Shown piece after piece: positions 55,495-64,000 of a stretch of 64,000 nt of DNA. Every line of letters begins with the position of its first letter. Positions within the stretch are counted from its first letter, which is position 1. The stretch is from positions 1-64,000 of the forward strand of contig ML769405.1 in assembly GCA_009733575.1 (NCBI GenBank), given 5' to 3'. This DNA comes from Gymnopus androsaceus JB14. Taxonomy: Eukaryota > Basidiomycota > Agaricomycetes > Agaricales > Omphalotaceae. The notes beneath the pieces are model-generated. The model worked only from the letters and a program-made list of their open reading frames with translations. It searched no databases and was not told the origin of the DNA. Made by a program: the position numbers and the translations under genes.

Positions 55495-55615
55495 AGGTGT
55501 TGTATTGTTACTCGTATGGTCTGTTGCATATCTACACTAGATGTACAACTCTAGTATAGGGATACATATATATAGAAGCCTAAGATATAGTAGGAGGGAA
55601 TGACAACAACAATAC
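55495..55615. other. 3' flank of F-box copy H
   Basis: Noncoding spacer between the copy H stop and the RPL3 fragment. It shares the block acaactctagtatagggatacatatata with the flank of copy I near 57870, showing the same junction was duplicated. Confidence 0.5.
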
Positions 55616-55800
55616 TCATGCACGAGCCTTGAAATTTTTAAGGAATGTGGCCTTTTCCTCCACTGTTTGGAATTGGTTTGGAAGGAACCATGCTGCACTA
55701 GCATGTAAATAACTTCATATAGACAAGAAGAGAGCTTACACCGAATTTTGAGGAGGTGTCGATGAACTTAAGCTAAACCTTCTCAACATTCCAACGAGAA
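55616..55800 (-). pseudogene. RPL3 3'-end fragment 2
   Basis: On the minus strand it holds the RPL3 stop, last exon, last intron (splice donor cttaca kept) and about 60 bases of the preceding exon ([13 protein letters not shown] region). The last exon has a duplicated stretch (ggaattggtttggaagg). It ends within the same exon as fragment 3 but further in than fragment 1. Confidence 0.88.
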
Positions 55801-56163
55801 TGACCATGTTATGTTCTCGTCGAGAACGATCATGAGCGCTTAAGGGAAACGGTTAATGCCTAGCACAATTGGGCTGAATTCTAGGCACTGAACACTGTAT
55901 AATTGACTCCATCATCATTATTTGTATAAATCAGCTGCCGAAAATTCTTTTGATATTATACCTGAAGCTGAGATTTTTCGGGACGCCGTGACAATTGATT
56001 ATTAGCTTCACTTCAGTCTTGTACCACCTGTACCACCAACTCCTTGTCTTAATTGTATCCTTATCCTCTCCTGGTGAGACCTTTCCTTCTTGTTTTTTTT
56101 TGTTGAAACCTTACGACTTTGCTTCCTTCAGAACGCGTCCTTGTTGCCACCCTTCGAACAATA

Positions 56164-57768
56164 ATGGCGCAATATCTTCAATCGCGCATAGAAGATCCCA
56201 TTTGGCTTGAGCCGAACGAAATTTCCTTCCTCCAGACGCGCATTTCCGAAGAAGAGGCTTTTGTTCAGACCCTCGAAAGTCGGATGGACGAACTCAGAGC
56301 TCAGATCTCCGGGTTGACGTTTCAGAAAGACACGAAACTCGTTGAGATTGCTTTGCTGCGAAATGTTCTAGCTCCTGTCCGTCGAGTTCCCTTGGAGATC
56401 CTCACAGAAATATTCGAGCTTTCATGTCTTCCGAAATTTAACCTCTACGACAGTGATCTAGTTCCCGATATGTTTATGCTTACCAGTGTGTGCGCGGCTT
56501 GGAGAAAGGCCGCACATACTACCCCTCAACTTTGGTCCACACTATGCATTTCATTGGAAAAATTAGTTCTGGGGCCAGAGTTCATATGGGTCGAGGACTG
56601 GATTATTCGATCTCAGATGCTTCCTCTCAATCTATATCTTAACTTCTATATAGACAGATATGATGAGTCCCTCATACAGAGGGGGAAGCAATTCTTGGAG
56701 CACATCCTAACACAGTTCAGTCACAAGGTTCGGTCGCTGAATGTGATTGGACATCCATCGTCATTTCTCCCCATCCTTCATCTCTCGCCCTCTTCCTCAC
56801 TGCTCTCACTGGAAAAAATATCTCTTATGATCTACGACAAAGAGGGTGACATTATTGAAGACCTGGTGGCTCTTCTCCCTACCAAAGTCACAGTTTTCTT
56901 GGGTGCACCCAAGTTGCAACAGGTTGAACTCAGCGATGCCTCTCTTCTAGAGTTTCTGGCACTGCCTGCAGAACAATTGACCTCGCTGAAGGTTGATGAA
57001 GAAAATGAGTTGGATTTTGACTCAGTCGTTCCCGATCCAGTCGTGTTTGCAGACATACTATCACGGTGCAAACAACTGGTCAACCTCGAGATCTATCTGC
57101 CATCAAATGGCTTTATTGGATTCAGCACGAGTCTGTTGATACTTCTGCCTACATTGAGGTCGCTTAAAGTTACCTGCTATAGTGCAGTTGACAATATCTT
57201 ACGCTGCATTACTGCACCTCTCCTTGGACAGCTGCATCTTTGTTATTGCGGCACGGATTTGGATAGTGTTGTTACGGACATGACTGTGTTTCAGCAGCGC
57301 TCTTCGACTCCACTGTCATCTTTGAAACTTCATATATCGTGCCGTGCAGGACTATGAAGTGGAAATCATCACGGAGAAGGTAATTGAAATACTCTCCCTC
57401 TTCCCGCATGATCCACTCGCTCGAAATCCACCCTTCTTTCAATCCGGATCTTCTAATGCAAGCGATGACTTGCACCGAAGGCCACATTGCCCTTCCGAAT
57501 CTCAAAGAGCTTGTCTTGGATGGGCTTCCGAATTATTATCTCACCAAAAAAAGATATATGCCTCAGTGGTTCAGGGTTCAAGGCTATGGTCCTTTCACGG
57601 TGGTGGCCGGATGATGATGGGTCGGCGTCTTTCTGCAATGGATTATGTCGTTTGCAGAAGGTAACCCTGCGGGGGTTCCGTGTTAGTGACTCGGCAAGGG
57701 ACATTACACATATATCTACACTCTATGGCTTAGTTTTGGAGTATAGACCAGTTGAAGAATGGTGGTAG
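56164..57768 (+). pseudogene. F-box-like family pseudogene with late frameshifts (copy I)
   Basis: The frame is open from MAQYLQSRIEDPIWLEPNEISF for about 397 residues, through the coiled coil, the F-box LAPVRRVPLEILTEIFELSCLP and much of the leucine-rich region. It ends after LHISCRAGL because of an extra G near 57352. Two more shifts follow near 57406 and 57550, after which the family C-terminus (MVLSRWWPDDDGSASFCNGLCRLQKVTLRGFRV) continues to a stop at 57768. An N-terminal product with an intact F-box could still be made. The 5'-UTR intron (donor ggtgagac, acceptor ttcag at about 56131) is retained. Confidence 0.82.
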
Positions 57769-57937
57769 AGGTGTTGTAAATGTAATGTTAATACTTTACT
57801 ATGTTACTTTTATGAGCTGGAAAAAGGTCTCCATCTACCCGTTATAACGTTGCGTATCTACACTAGATTTACGACTATAGTATAGGGATACATATATAGA
57901 AGCTTAAGATATAACAGGAGGGAATGACGACAACAAT

Positions 57938-58100
57938 ACTGGGCCTTGAAAGCTCCAAGGAACGGGCCTTTTCCTCGACTGTTTGGAAGGAACCATGCTG
58001 CAATAGCTTGTAAATAGCTTCATGGAAAGAGGAGAGCTTACACCGAATTTTGAGGAGGTGTCAATGGACTTGAGCTGAACCTTTCCGGGATTCCAACTGT
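57938..58100 (-). pseudogene. RPL3 3'-end fragment 3
   Basis: This is the same type of piece as at 55616: last RPL3 exon, last intron and about 60 bases of the preceding exon, on the minus strand. The RPL3 stop codon and a few bases are lost (tactgggcct for tactcatgcacgggcct). It abuts the upstream boundary of the next F-box unit (ggatgggcgcctaattgatt near 58121). Confidence 0.87.
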
Positions 58101-58251
58101 TAGTTCGCGTCGAGAACGGTGGATGGGCGCCTAATTGATTATCAGCTTCGACTTGTGCCACCAACTTGGTGAGACCATTTCCTTCTCTTTTTTTGTTGAC
58201 AACTTACGACTTTGCTTCAGAACGCGTCCTTGTCGCCATACTTTAACGATA

Positions 58252-59913
58252 ATGGCGCAATATCTTCAATCGCGCATAGAGGATCCTATTTGGCTTGAGC
58301 CAGATGACATTTCTTTCCTCAGGAAGCGCATTCTCGAAGAAGAGGCTCTTGTGCAGATCTTTGAGATTCGAACGAACGAACCTAGTGCTAACATCTCCGA
58401 GCTGACTCGTCGGAAAAACGCGAAACGCGTTGAGATTGCTTTGCTCCGAAACGTTCTCGCTCCTGTTCGTCGAGTTCCCTTGGAGATCCTCACGGAAATA
58501 TTCGAACTGGTTTTAAATAAACATCGTCCGTGGCCAAGCGATATTGTGTCTCGTATATTCACGCTCTCTAGTGTGTGTGTGGCTTGGAGAGAGGCAGCCC
58601 ATGCTACCTCTCGACTTTGGTCCACACTATGCATTTCATTGGAAAGACTAGTTCTGCGACCAGAGCTCATATGGGTTGAGAACTGGGCCACTCGGTCTCA
58701 AACAATTCCTCTCAATTTATATCTTGACTTCTGTTTGGAGGAACATGATGAGCCCCGAGACGCTCTTATACAGAGCGGAAAGCAATTCTTGGAGTACATC
58801 CTAACACAGTTCGGTCACAAGGTTCGGTCGCTGAATATGATGGGACATCCGTGGTCGTTGCTCCCCATCCTTCATCTGTCGCCCTCCTCTTCACTGCTCT
58901 CATTGGAAGAAATATATCTCACGATCTACAGAGATGAGAATGATACTATTGAAGATCTGGTGGACCATTTCCCTCGAAAAGTCGAGGTACTCTTAGGTGC
59001 ACCCAAGTTACGACAGGTTGATCTCAGCAACGTCTCTCTCCTAAAGTTTTTGGTGCTACCGGCGGAACAATTGATCTTGCTGGTGGTCAACGATGGTGAT
59101 GACCATGGATTTGATCCAGTCAAGTTTGTAGACATCCTAGTGCGATGCAAACAGCTGATCAGCCTTGAAATCCGTCTATCAACGAAGGGCTTTATCGGAT
59201 TTAGCACGAGGCTACCGATACTTCTGCCTAAATTGAGGTCATTTAAAGTTACCTGCCACAAAGATACAGCTGACAATCTCCTACGCTGCATTACTACCCC
59301 TGTCCTTGAACGACTGTCTCTTCGTTATTACGGCCACAATCTGGATAGCCTTGTTGCGGACGTGACTGCATTTCAGCAGCGTTCTTTGACTGCACTGACA
59401 TCTTTGAACCTTTATATATTGTGTAGCCAACAGGTGGAAATCATCACGGAAATGGTTATTGCGATACTCTCCCTCTTCCCCGCAATCCACTCGCTCGAAA
59501 TTCACCCTTCTTTCAATCCGGATCTTCTTATTCAAGCAATGACTTGCACCGAAGGCCACCACATCCTTCCAAATCTCAAAAATCTTCTATTGAGTGGTTA
59601 TGCACGGCCAAACATGGACTACCTCCATGCTTCTGGATTAAAGTCTCTGGTCCTTTCACGGTGGTGGCCAGACGGACCTGACGGTGATGGGTCGGTGTCT
59701 TTCCGCAATAGATTGTCTTGCTTGCAGAATGTTACTCTATCAGGTTTCCGTGTCATTGACTTTGCAGAAGACATTGCCCACATATCTGCACTCGCTAACT
59801 CAGGTTGTGGACTACACGCCAGTAGAATAATGGTAGTAGAGGTGTTGAGGGTGGGGTCGGATTACACCGAGAAAGACTTGCATCGGCTTCATATAAATGA
59901 AGAGAAGGAATAA
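58252..59913 (+). CDS. F-box-like protein, open frame with altered C-terminus (copy J)
   Basis: The frame has 553 residues from MAQYLQSRIEDPIWLEPDDISFLRKRIL; an in-frame Met 39 codons upstream lies within the family 5'-UTR intron region and is unlikely. It has a coiled coil and an F-box-like core LAPVRRVPLEILTEIFELVLNK, then LSSVCVAWREAAHATSRLWSTL and a leucine-rich C-terminal region. Near 59800 a small indel shifts it out of the family ending (GLVLDYTPVE, then stop). It runs on for about 35 unrelated residues (SGCGLHASRIMVVEVLRVG...). The main domains are unaffected, so it may be functional. It is the last copy of the array and has no RPL3 fragment after it. Confidence 0.82.
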   Translation: MAQYLQSRIEDPIWLEPDDISFLRKRILEEEALVQIFEIRTNEPSANISELTRRKNAKRVEIALLRNVLAPVRRVPLEILTEIFELVLNKHRPWPSDIVSRIFTLSSVCVAWREAAHATSRLWSTLCISLERLVLRPELIWVENWATRSQTIPLNLYLDFCLEEHDEPRDALIQSGKQFLEYILTQFGHKVRSLNMMGHPWSLLPILHLSPSSSLLSLEEIYLTIYRDENDTIEDLVDHFPRKVEVLLGAPKLRQVDLSNVSLLKFLVLPAEQLILLVVNDGDDHGFDPVKFVDILVRCKQLISLEIRLSTKGFIGFSTRLPILLPKLRSFKVTCHKDTADNLLRCITTPVLERLSLRYYGHNLDSLVADVTAFQQRSLTALTSLNLYILCSQQVEIITEMVIAILSLFPAIHSLEIHPSFNPDLLIQAMTCTEGHHILPNLKNLLLSGYARPNMDYLHASGLKSLVLSRWWPDGPDGDGSVSFRNRLSCLQNVTLSGFRVIDFAEDIAHISALANSGCGLHASRIMVVEVLRVGSDYTEKDLHRLHINEEKE

Positions 59914-60104
59914 TATTACCTGGGACTGATGGAGGTTTGAGCTCGAACAAAGTTACGTCACACAGCGTATTGTATTCTGAATTCAGCGCGACGCGAGTAA
60001 TCCAGATATCGTTCTACTCATGCAGGAAACGTTCAAGTCAATTTTACCATAAATTAAATTAATCGTGTTTCGCATATCGAATCCTATTACGTTGTCTCGA
60101 TCTA

Positions 60105-62540
60105 CTATTCTCCTTTGACGACCGTTTGTGTTGCAGAGGGCGTTGGACTGGCTTTAGTCGCGCTACTCAACTCACTCTCGATAGCATGCTGCACCTTCTT
60201 GTTCTCTTTAACCAAGATACCATAGAGTTCCACCAACGCTTGTAGCTTCTCTGAAAGCACTTCGTTTCCGTTCCCGTTCGATGAAACAACCTGTGTAGGC
60301 TGTGAAATGCCCATTGTAGTGCTAATGGACGTCGTGGCGGTCGCGGTTGCGGTAGCACTAGTGGTGGTAGTAGCAGTAGCAGTTGTGGTCGCAGTCGCAG
60401 TCGCAGTAGCGTACGTTGTAGAAGTGTAGATGAATGTGGAGGTGGTTGCATAGGAAGACGACATTGAGCTTCCCAAATCGTTCCCAAAATTAGAATCTTT
60501 GAGGACTTGAGCTATACTTGATCTCGAAAGCATCAGTCCGATCTCGGGTTGTTGGGGATAGAACCAAGCCGAAAGTGCCTGTGGGGCGGTGAAAAGATCG
60601 GAGGAGTCAGCGGTGTTTTCGGAAATTATGTAGACAAACCCATACGCACAATCATGACATACAGCGCAACTAACATAGATCCTTCAGCCCAATTGGTCTT
60701 GGAATCCTCCGTGACATAGTTGAGCAAGAAACATGAACCGATGAGGATGGCTACTTCGAATAAATCGAATAGGAGGGACATGGGTCGTTGCATTATCCAT
60801 CCTAGCAGGACGAGGACAGGTGCCCAGAACATGATGAACTGGATCGCATCGTCGACGTGACGGTAGCTGGCCATCGTATGGGGAACGCTGTGTCCGAAAA
60901 ATGTGTTTCGAACAAAGTTGACGACCGACACCAGAGCGTCGGCGGAAAAAGACACCATTGGGAGCAGAATAAGACCAAACCACCTGAGGGAAAGATTAGC
61001 ATACGGTGAAAAAGTGGATGTATAAGAAAGCCATACTCGTCAGAATAGCTAAACTTGTTCCTCATAGGCTCAATTGCTTCCACCAAGATCTCAGCTGTGA
61101 GCGCCATCAACGCTACGGAGATGAACGAAACAATAACAGCCATGGAAAAGTTGATTGCAGGAATTTCCTCTTCCAAGTTGTCTGCAGCTTCCCGTTCGTG
61201 GCTCTTCTTCTCTGGAAGGGCATCGTTGGATCCGTGCACTTCGGGTTCGGATTCGAACTTTCCGCCCGGTGGATTATGAAGATAAACGCGAGAGCAAATG
61301 TACCTGCACAACGTTGTTAATGGGTATGTCCGGAAAAGACCAACAAAGGTACTCACACTAGAAGGAGAATAATCGCCATACCGCGGCTGATTTTGAGCAT
61401 TTCGCCTCGCATTCGGTCGCTAACTACATTGGTGTCGATGCCTAGACTGGCAGAAACATTGTCCGGGACTATTCCTCTATCTAAAGCAGTGAAGAATGCT
61501 ATAGGTAGCATGAATGCGAGGACTCTATTGCCAAAGAAAGTCAACAACAGTGCGCATCAATCACTAAAAGAGGAAACACCGACCCCATGGTGAGAAGAGA
61601 GTGATTTAGCCCCGTAACGTGAGGATGAAGTTCCTGGGAGGCTAGGTATGTGATGTTAATCAGCCTATACATGTAGAGAGAAAGCCGGATGTGCAGCTCA
61701 CCAACACGAGCCCCACCGACCATAAATGATATTCCAGGGATTAAAAGCAATCGAAGGACTACGACGCCTGAAATAGAATGCCCGTTAATGGGGCCGTTGG
61801 CCACGAGCTAACTGAAACGTACCGATAATTGAGGATTGCAAAAGCCGTAGTCTATGAAGGGATGAGCATAGCCAGCGGTAAAAGGCAGAATGTACGCACT
61901 CCCAACTAGCCAAAAGGTACAAGGCAAGAATCGCTTCTACCGCACTGAACAGGATTATCAGCTAGGAAATAAGACTCGGAAAATAATGCGCACTTGTTCA
62001 AACTGATGAGAATTAAATCCCCAATATCTTGCCCACAATATAATGCCAGGTTCTCAGCGGAGAAATCGAGAAGTTTGATGATAGGAAGTAATGCGACAAA
62101 AGATACTAACGAGGAACGATGAGCTGAGCACTAAAGGTAAGCCACAATAACGTACAAGCAAAAGAAGTAACATGAGATATCATGTTTAAAAAGTGCAACG
62201 TCCAAAGCACCGGCACGACAAGGATGAAAATATTGACCCAAGAAGAGAGTATAACAGCTTTCAGACTCCTTGCCCAGGTCTCATTCTTACCCCGAATCTT
62301 CTTCCAGATCGTGGGACGTCTGTGAATGGAGGATGTGGTAGAGCTTGAGAATCTACTTCTCGCAGCAGATTCGGAGGGGTCGGGATCGTATATTTCATTC
62401 CAAGAAACGTAGTTGCCCTCTTCCTCTAGATCTCCTTCCCTCCAATCGCGTTCAGGCTGAACTCCGCCATTCTCCACGAGACCGAGGTCGATGTCGTGCA
62501 CGGTATAATCGTCTGCTGTTGGTCGTTGATGATGATCCAT
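60105..62540 (-). CDS. VNX1: VNX1-like vacuolar monovalent cation (or Ca2+)/H+ exchanger
   Basis: Exons on the minus strand: 61994-62540, 61900-61944, 61823-61851, 61702-61767, 61584-61641, 61357-61524, 61037-61303, 60650-60983 and 60105-60578, about 662 residues. An acidic N-terminus of about 90 residues precedes the first membrane segments. The first exchanger motif (GQDIGDLILISLNNAVEAILALYLLASW) and LRLLQSSIIGVVVLRLLLIPG match the CAX superfamily alpha repeat. The second repeat has WFGLILLPMVSFSADALVSVVNFVR, DDAIQFIMFWAPVLVLLGW, TEDSKTNWAEG and VMIALSAWFYP, closest to fungal Vnx1. Such proteins load Na+/K+ into the vacuole against H+. The tail is a low-complexity Ala/Thr region (ATATATATTTATATTTTS). 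One base appears missing near 62111 in exon 1. A 29-base exon is notable. The gene is divergent from eIF3g. Confidence 0.83.
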
Positions 62541-62969
62541 AATGATGATTCAATCGCCAAGTGGTGAGACCAGCTCAACCCAAGAAATGGATGGGGGAGC
62601 GCACAGCGCAGGTGGAGGAAGATGGAAACCAAAGCCAAGTTCCAAAGGACCAATTAACCATACTTGCCGGTAGGGCTATTCTATGCATAGCCATCAATCC
62701 GCAGGGGTCGCGTTTGAGCGCGCATCAAATCACTTTAGCGTAGAAATCTCCGAGACTCCCGCTCATCCGACTGTAGTGCGTATTCCGTACCTGTAGTCCA
62801 CATTCCAGTACCTATAGTAAAACTGTAGACGTAGACTTAGCTAAAGGAGACCAAGTAAAAAGTATGAAGAGCCGCGAGTGATTTGGAATTCGGACTCCGG
62901 ATCATTGACTCAAAGCACGTGTCGAATCTCCTTCTTAAACTTTCTCTTTCCACCACAAAAATCGCCGCA
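62541..62969. promoter_or_regulatory. Divergent promoter region of the VNX1-like and eIF3g genes
   Basis: About 430 bases lie between the two start codons. A tandem-like motif (cgtattccgtacctgtagt / cacattccagtacctatagt) lies near 62778-62818. The rest shows nothing assignable. No coding frame is supported. Confidence 0.5.
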
Positions 62970-64000
62970 ATGTCAATGTGAGAGCGGCTTGTATCATTAA
63001 TTATTCATTAAAATAATAATGTCTTTATAGACCTAAAACATCCTGGGCAGACGATGTCGATGAACTCGGTACATCCGCCGTATTTTTCTTTGTACAAGTC
63101 GAAATCTAATTATTTGGTGTAGTATCAGGGCAACAAGAAGACGACAATGTCCGAACTGTAGTCGAGTACAGCGTGAACGAGCAGGGCAAAAGAGTCAAAG
63201 TATGTTTCCTTGGATCTCTTCAAAAAATTCTTTGTGATTTTGAGCCCGATTCGATTCAAGATTACTCGCAAGATCAAGCGAACACTTCAGAAATCCGTCG
63301 TGGATCATCAGGTTGCAGAACGTCAAAAATGGGCCAAGTTTGGAGAGGAGAAAGGAAAGCCTCGGGGACCAGATCGAGCAACGACTACTGTTGGAGAGAA
63401 CGTCTATTTAACATTATCTGCAGGCAACAAGGTGCGTGAAAAATTTTAATGGAAGGCTAGTCTTCTCATTCTGCTGCAGGCAAGCGAAGCGGAACAACAG
63501 GAAGAGAAAAAGCCCACTAAATCTCTCACCGGAGGAAAAGTTGTCTGTCGGTTGTGTAAAGGTGACCATTTTACCGCCAAATGTCCCTACAAAGATACTC
63601 TCGGTGGTTTGGAGAACAATGCAGGTGCGTTTTTGACAAAATTTATCTCTAAATAAATATTGATCCAATTTATTAGATACTGGCGCTGGTCCCGATGATG
63701 ATGCGCCTCCCTCAGATCCCGCACCTGGAGGACTTGGCTCAACCGGATCCAAATACGTTCCCCCTTCGCTTCGGTTAGGTGCTCGTGGAGCAGGGGAATC
63801 AATGCGTGGACCCGGTGGTGGTGGCAACAGGGACGACTTGCCAACATTGCGTGTCACGAATATATCAGAAGATACTCAAGAAAATGACCTGCGTGAATTA
63901 TTTGGACACTTTGGTCGCGTTGCTCGAGTTTATGTTGGACGGGATCGTGATACTGGTGCAGGGAAGGGCTTTGCGTTTGTCAGTTTCGAGGATAGGGCAG
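62970..64000 (+). CDS. TIF35: Eukaryotic translation initiation factor 3 subunit G (partial, runs off the window)
   Basis: Exons 62970-62977, 63031-63068, 63123-63199, 63261-63431, 63480-63624 and 63677 to beyond 64000. The protein starts MSIPKTSWADDVDELGVSG, typical of eIF3g. It continues with VEYSVNEQGKRVKITRKIKRTLQKSVVD, the N-terminal region that contacts eIF3i. A zinc knuckle follows (CRLCKGDHFTAKCP), then a Gly/Pro-rich linker. The RRM begins near 63850 with RNP2-like LRVTNISED and RNP1 KGFAFVSFED. eIF3g is part of the eIF3 complex on the 40S ribosome and aids scanning and reinitiation. The first coding exon is only eight bases and the second 38. The end of the RRM and the stop lie beyond the window. 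Confidence 0.94.

Noticed and set aside
62055..62112. Intron in VNX1 exon 1 starting GTTAGT and ending CTGAG
   Set aside because: It would delete a conserved membrane block (LVSFVALLPIIKLLDFSAE) found in the exchanger family; a missing base explains the frame better.
1..64000. Prokaryote-type systems (operons, CRISPR arrays, toxin-antitoxin, phage)
   Set aside because: The gene content, spliceosomal introns and retroelements are fungal; no regularly spaced repeat-spacer array or operon-like gene packing was seen.

Overview
The window looks like nuclear DNA of an agaricomycete (mushroom-forming) basidiomycete. The genes carry many short introns of about 45-70 bases with GT-AG borders. The set includes a cytosolic ribosomal protein L3, eIF3g, an Mrc1/claspin-type checkpoint protein, a fungal tafazzin and a VNX1-type vacuolar exchanger. 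There is also a large F-box-like family of the kind expanded in Agaricomycetes, among Ty1/copia retrotransposons and small inverted-repeat transposons. Every gene call was made by reading the sequence; no search was run.

Layout. (1) 1-6428: a decayed Ty1/copia element on the minus strand, inserted exactly at the 3' end of an F-box pseudogene (6431-8000). An intact divergent F-box gene follows (8563-10194). (2) 10.2-14.7 kb: gene-poor DNA with a hAT-like MITE, a tRNA-like SINE candidate and a perfect palindrome. (3) 14.8-17.7 kb: an AMMECR1 gene converging on a frame-broken PPR gene. (4) 18.1-23.5 kb: two F-box copies, the second convergent with the intact RPL3 gene. (5) 23.8-31.6 kb: a MYND-finger gene, an inverted intact F-box gene, a decayed copy of the MYND locus, and an EH-domain/coiled-coil gene. 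(6) 32.0-36.6 kb: MRC1, with two apparent one-base frameshifts. (7) 37.4-42.9 kb: a recently inserted copia element with near-identical LTRs and a target duplication but a broken pol. (8) 43.4-49.7 kb: an unknown broken gene cut by a MITE, a scrambled MRC1 pseudogene, a small one-pass membrane protein, tafazzin, and a second MITE of the same family. (9) 49.8-59.9 kb: a tandem array of four F-box copies, three of them followed by a fragment of the 3' end of RPL3. (10) 60.1-64.0 kb: a VNX1-like exchanger, divergent from eIF3g, which runs off the window.

The main story is local segmental duplication. The F-box / RPL3-3'-end junction at 20-22 kb was copied as a DNA unit into the 50-60 kb array. 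The 5'-UTR intron of the F-box genes and the last RPL3 intron were retained, so retroposition is excluded. MRC1 and the MYND gene were likewise copied and then shuffled or deleted. Copies decay by frameshifts and by nested insertions: a 1.36-kb inverted-repeat element and a 332-base solo LTR sit in one F-box copy.

Single-base frameshifts at short homopolymers also occur in otherwise conserved genes (MRC1, PPR, VNX1-like). Some may be sequence errors rather than biology.
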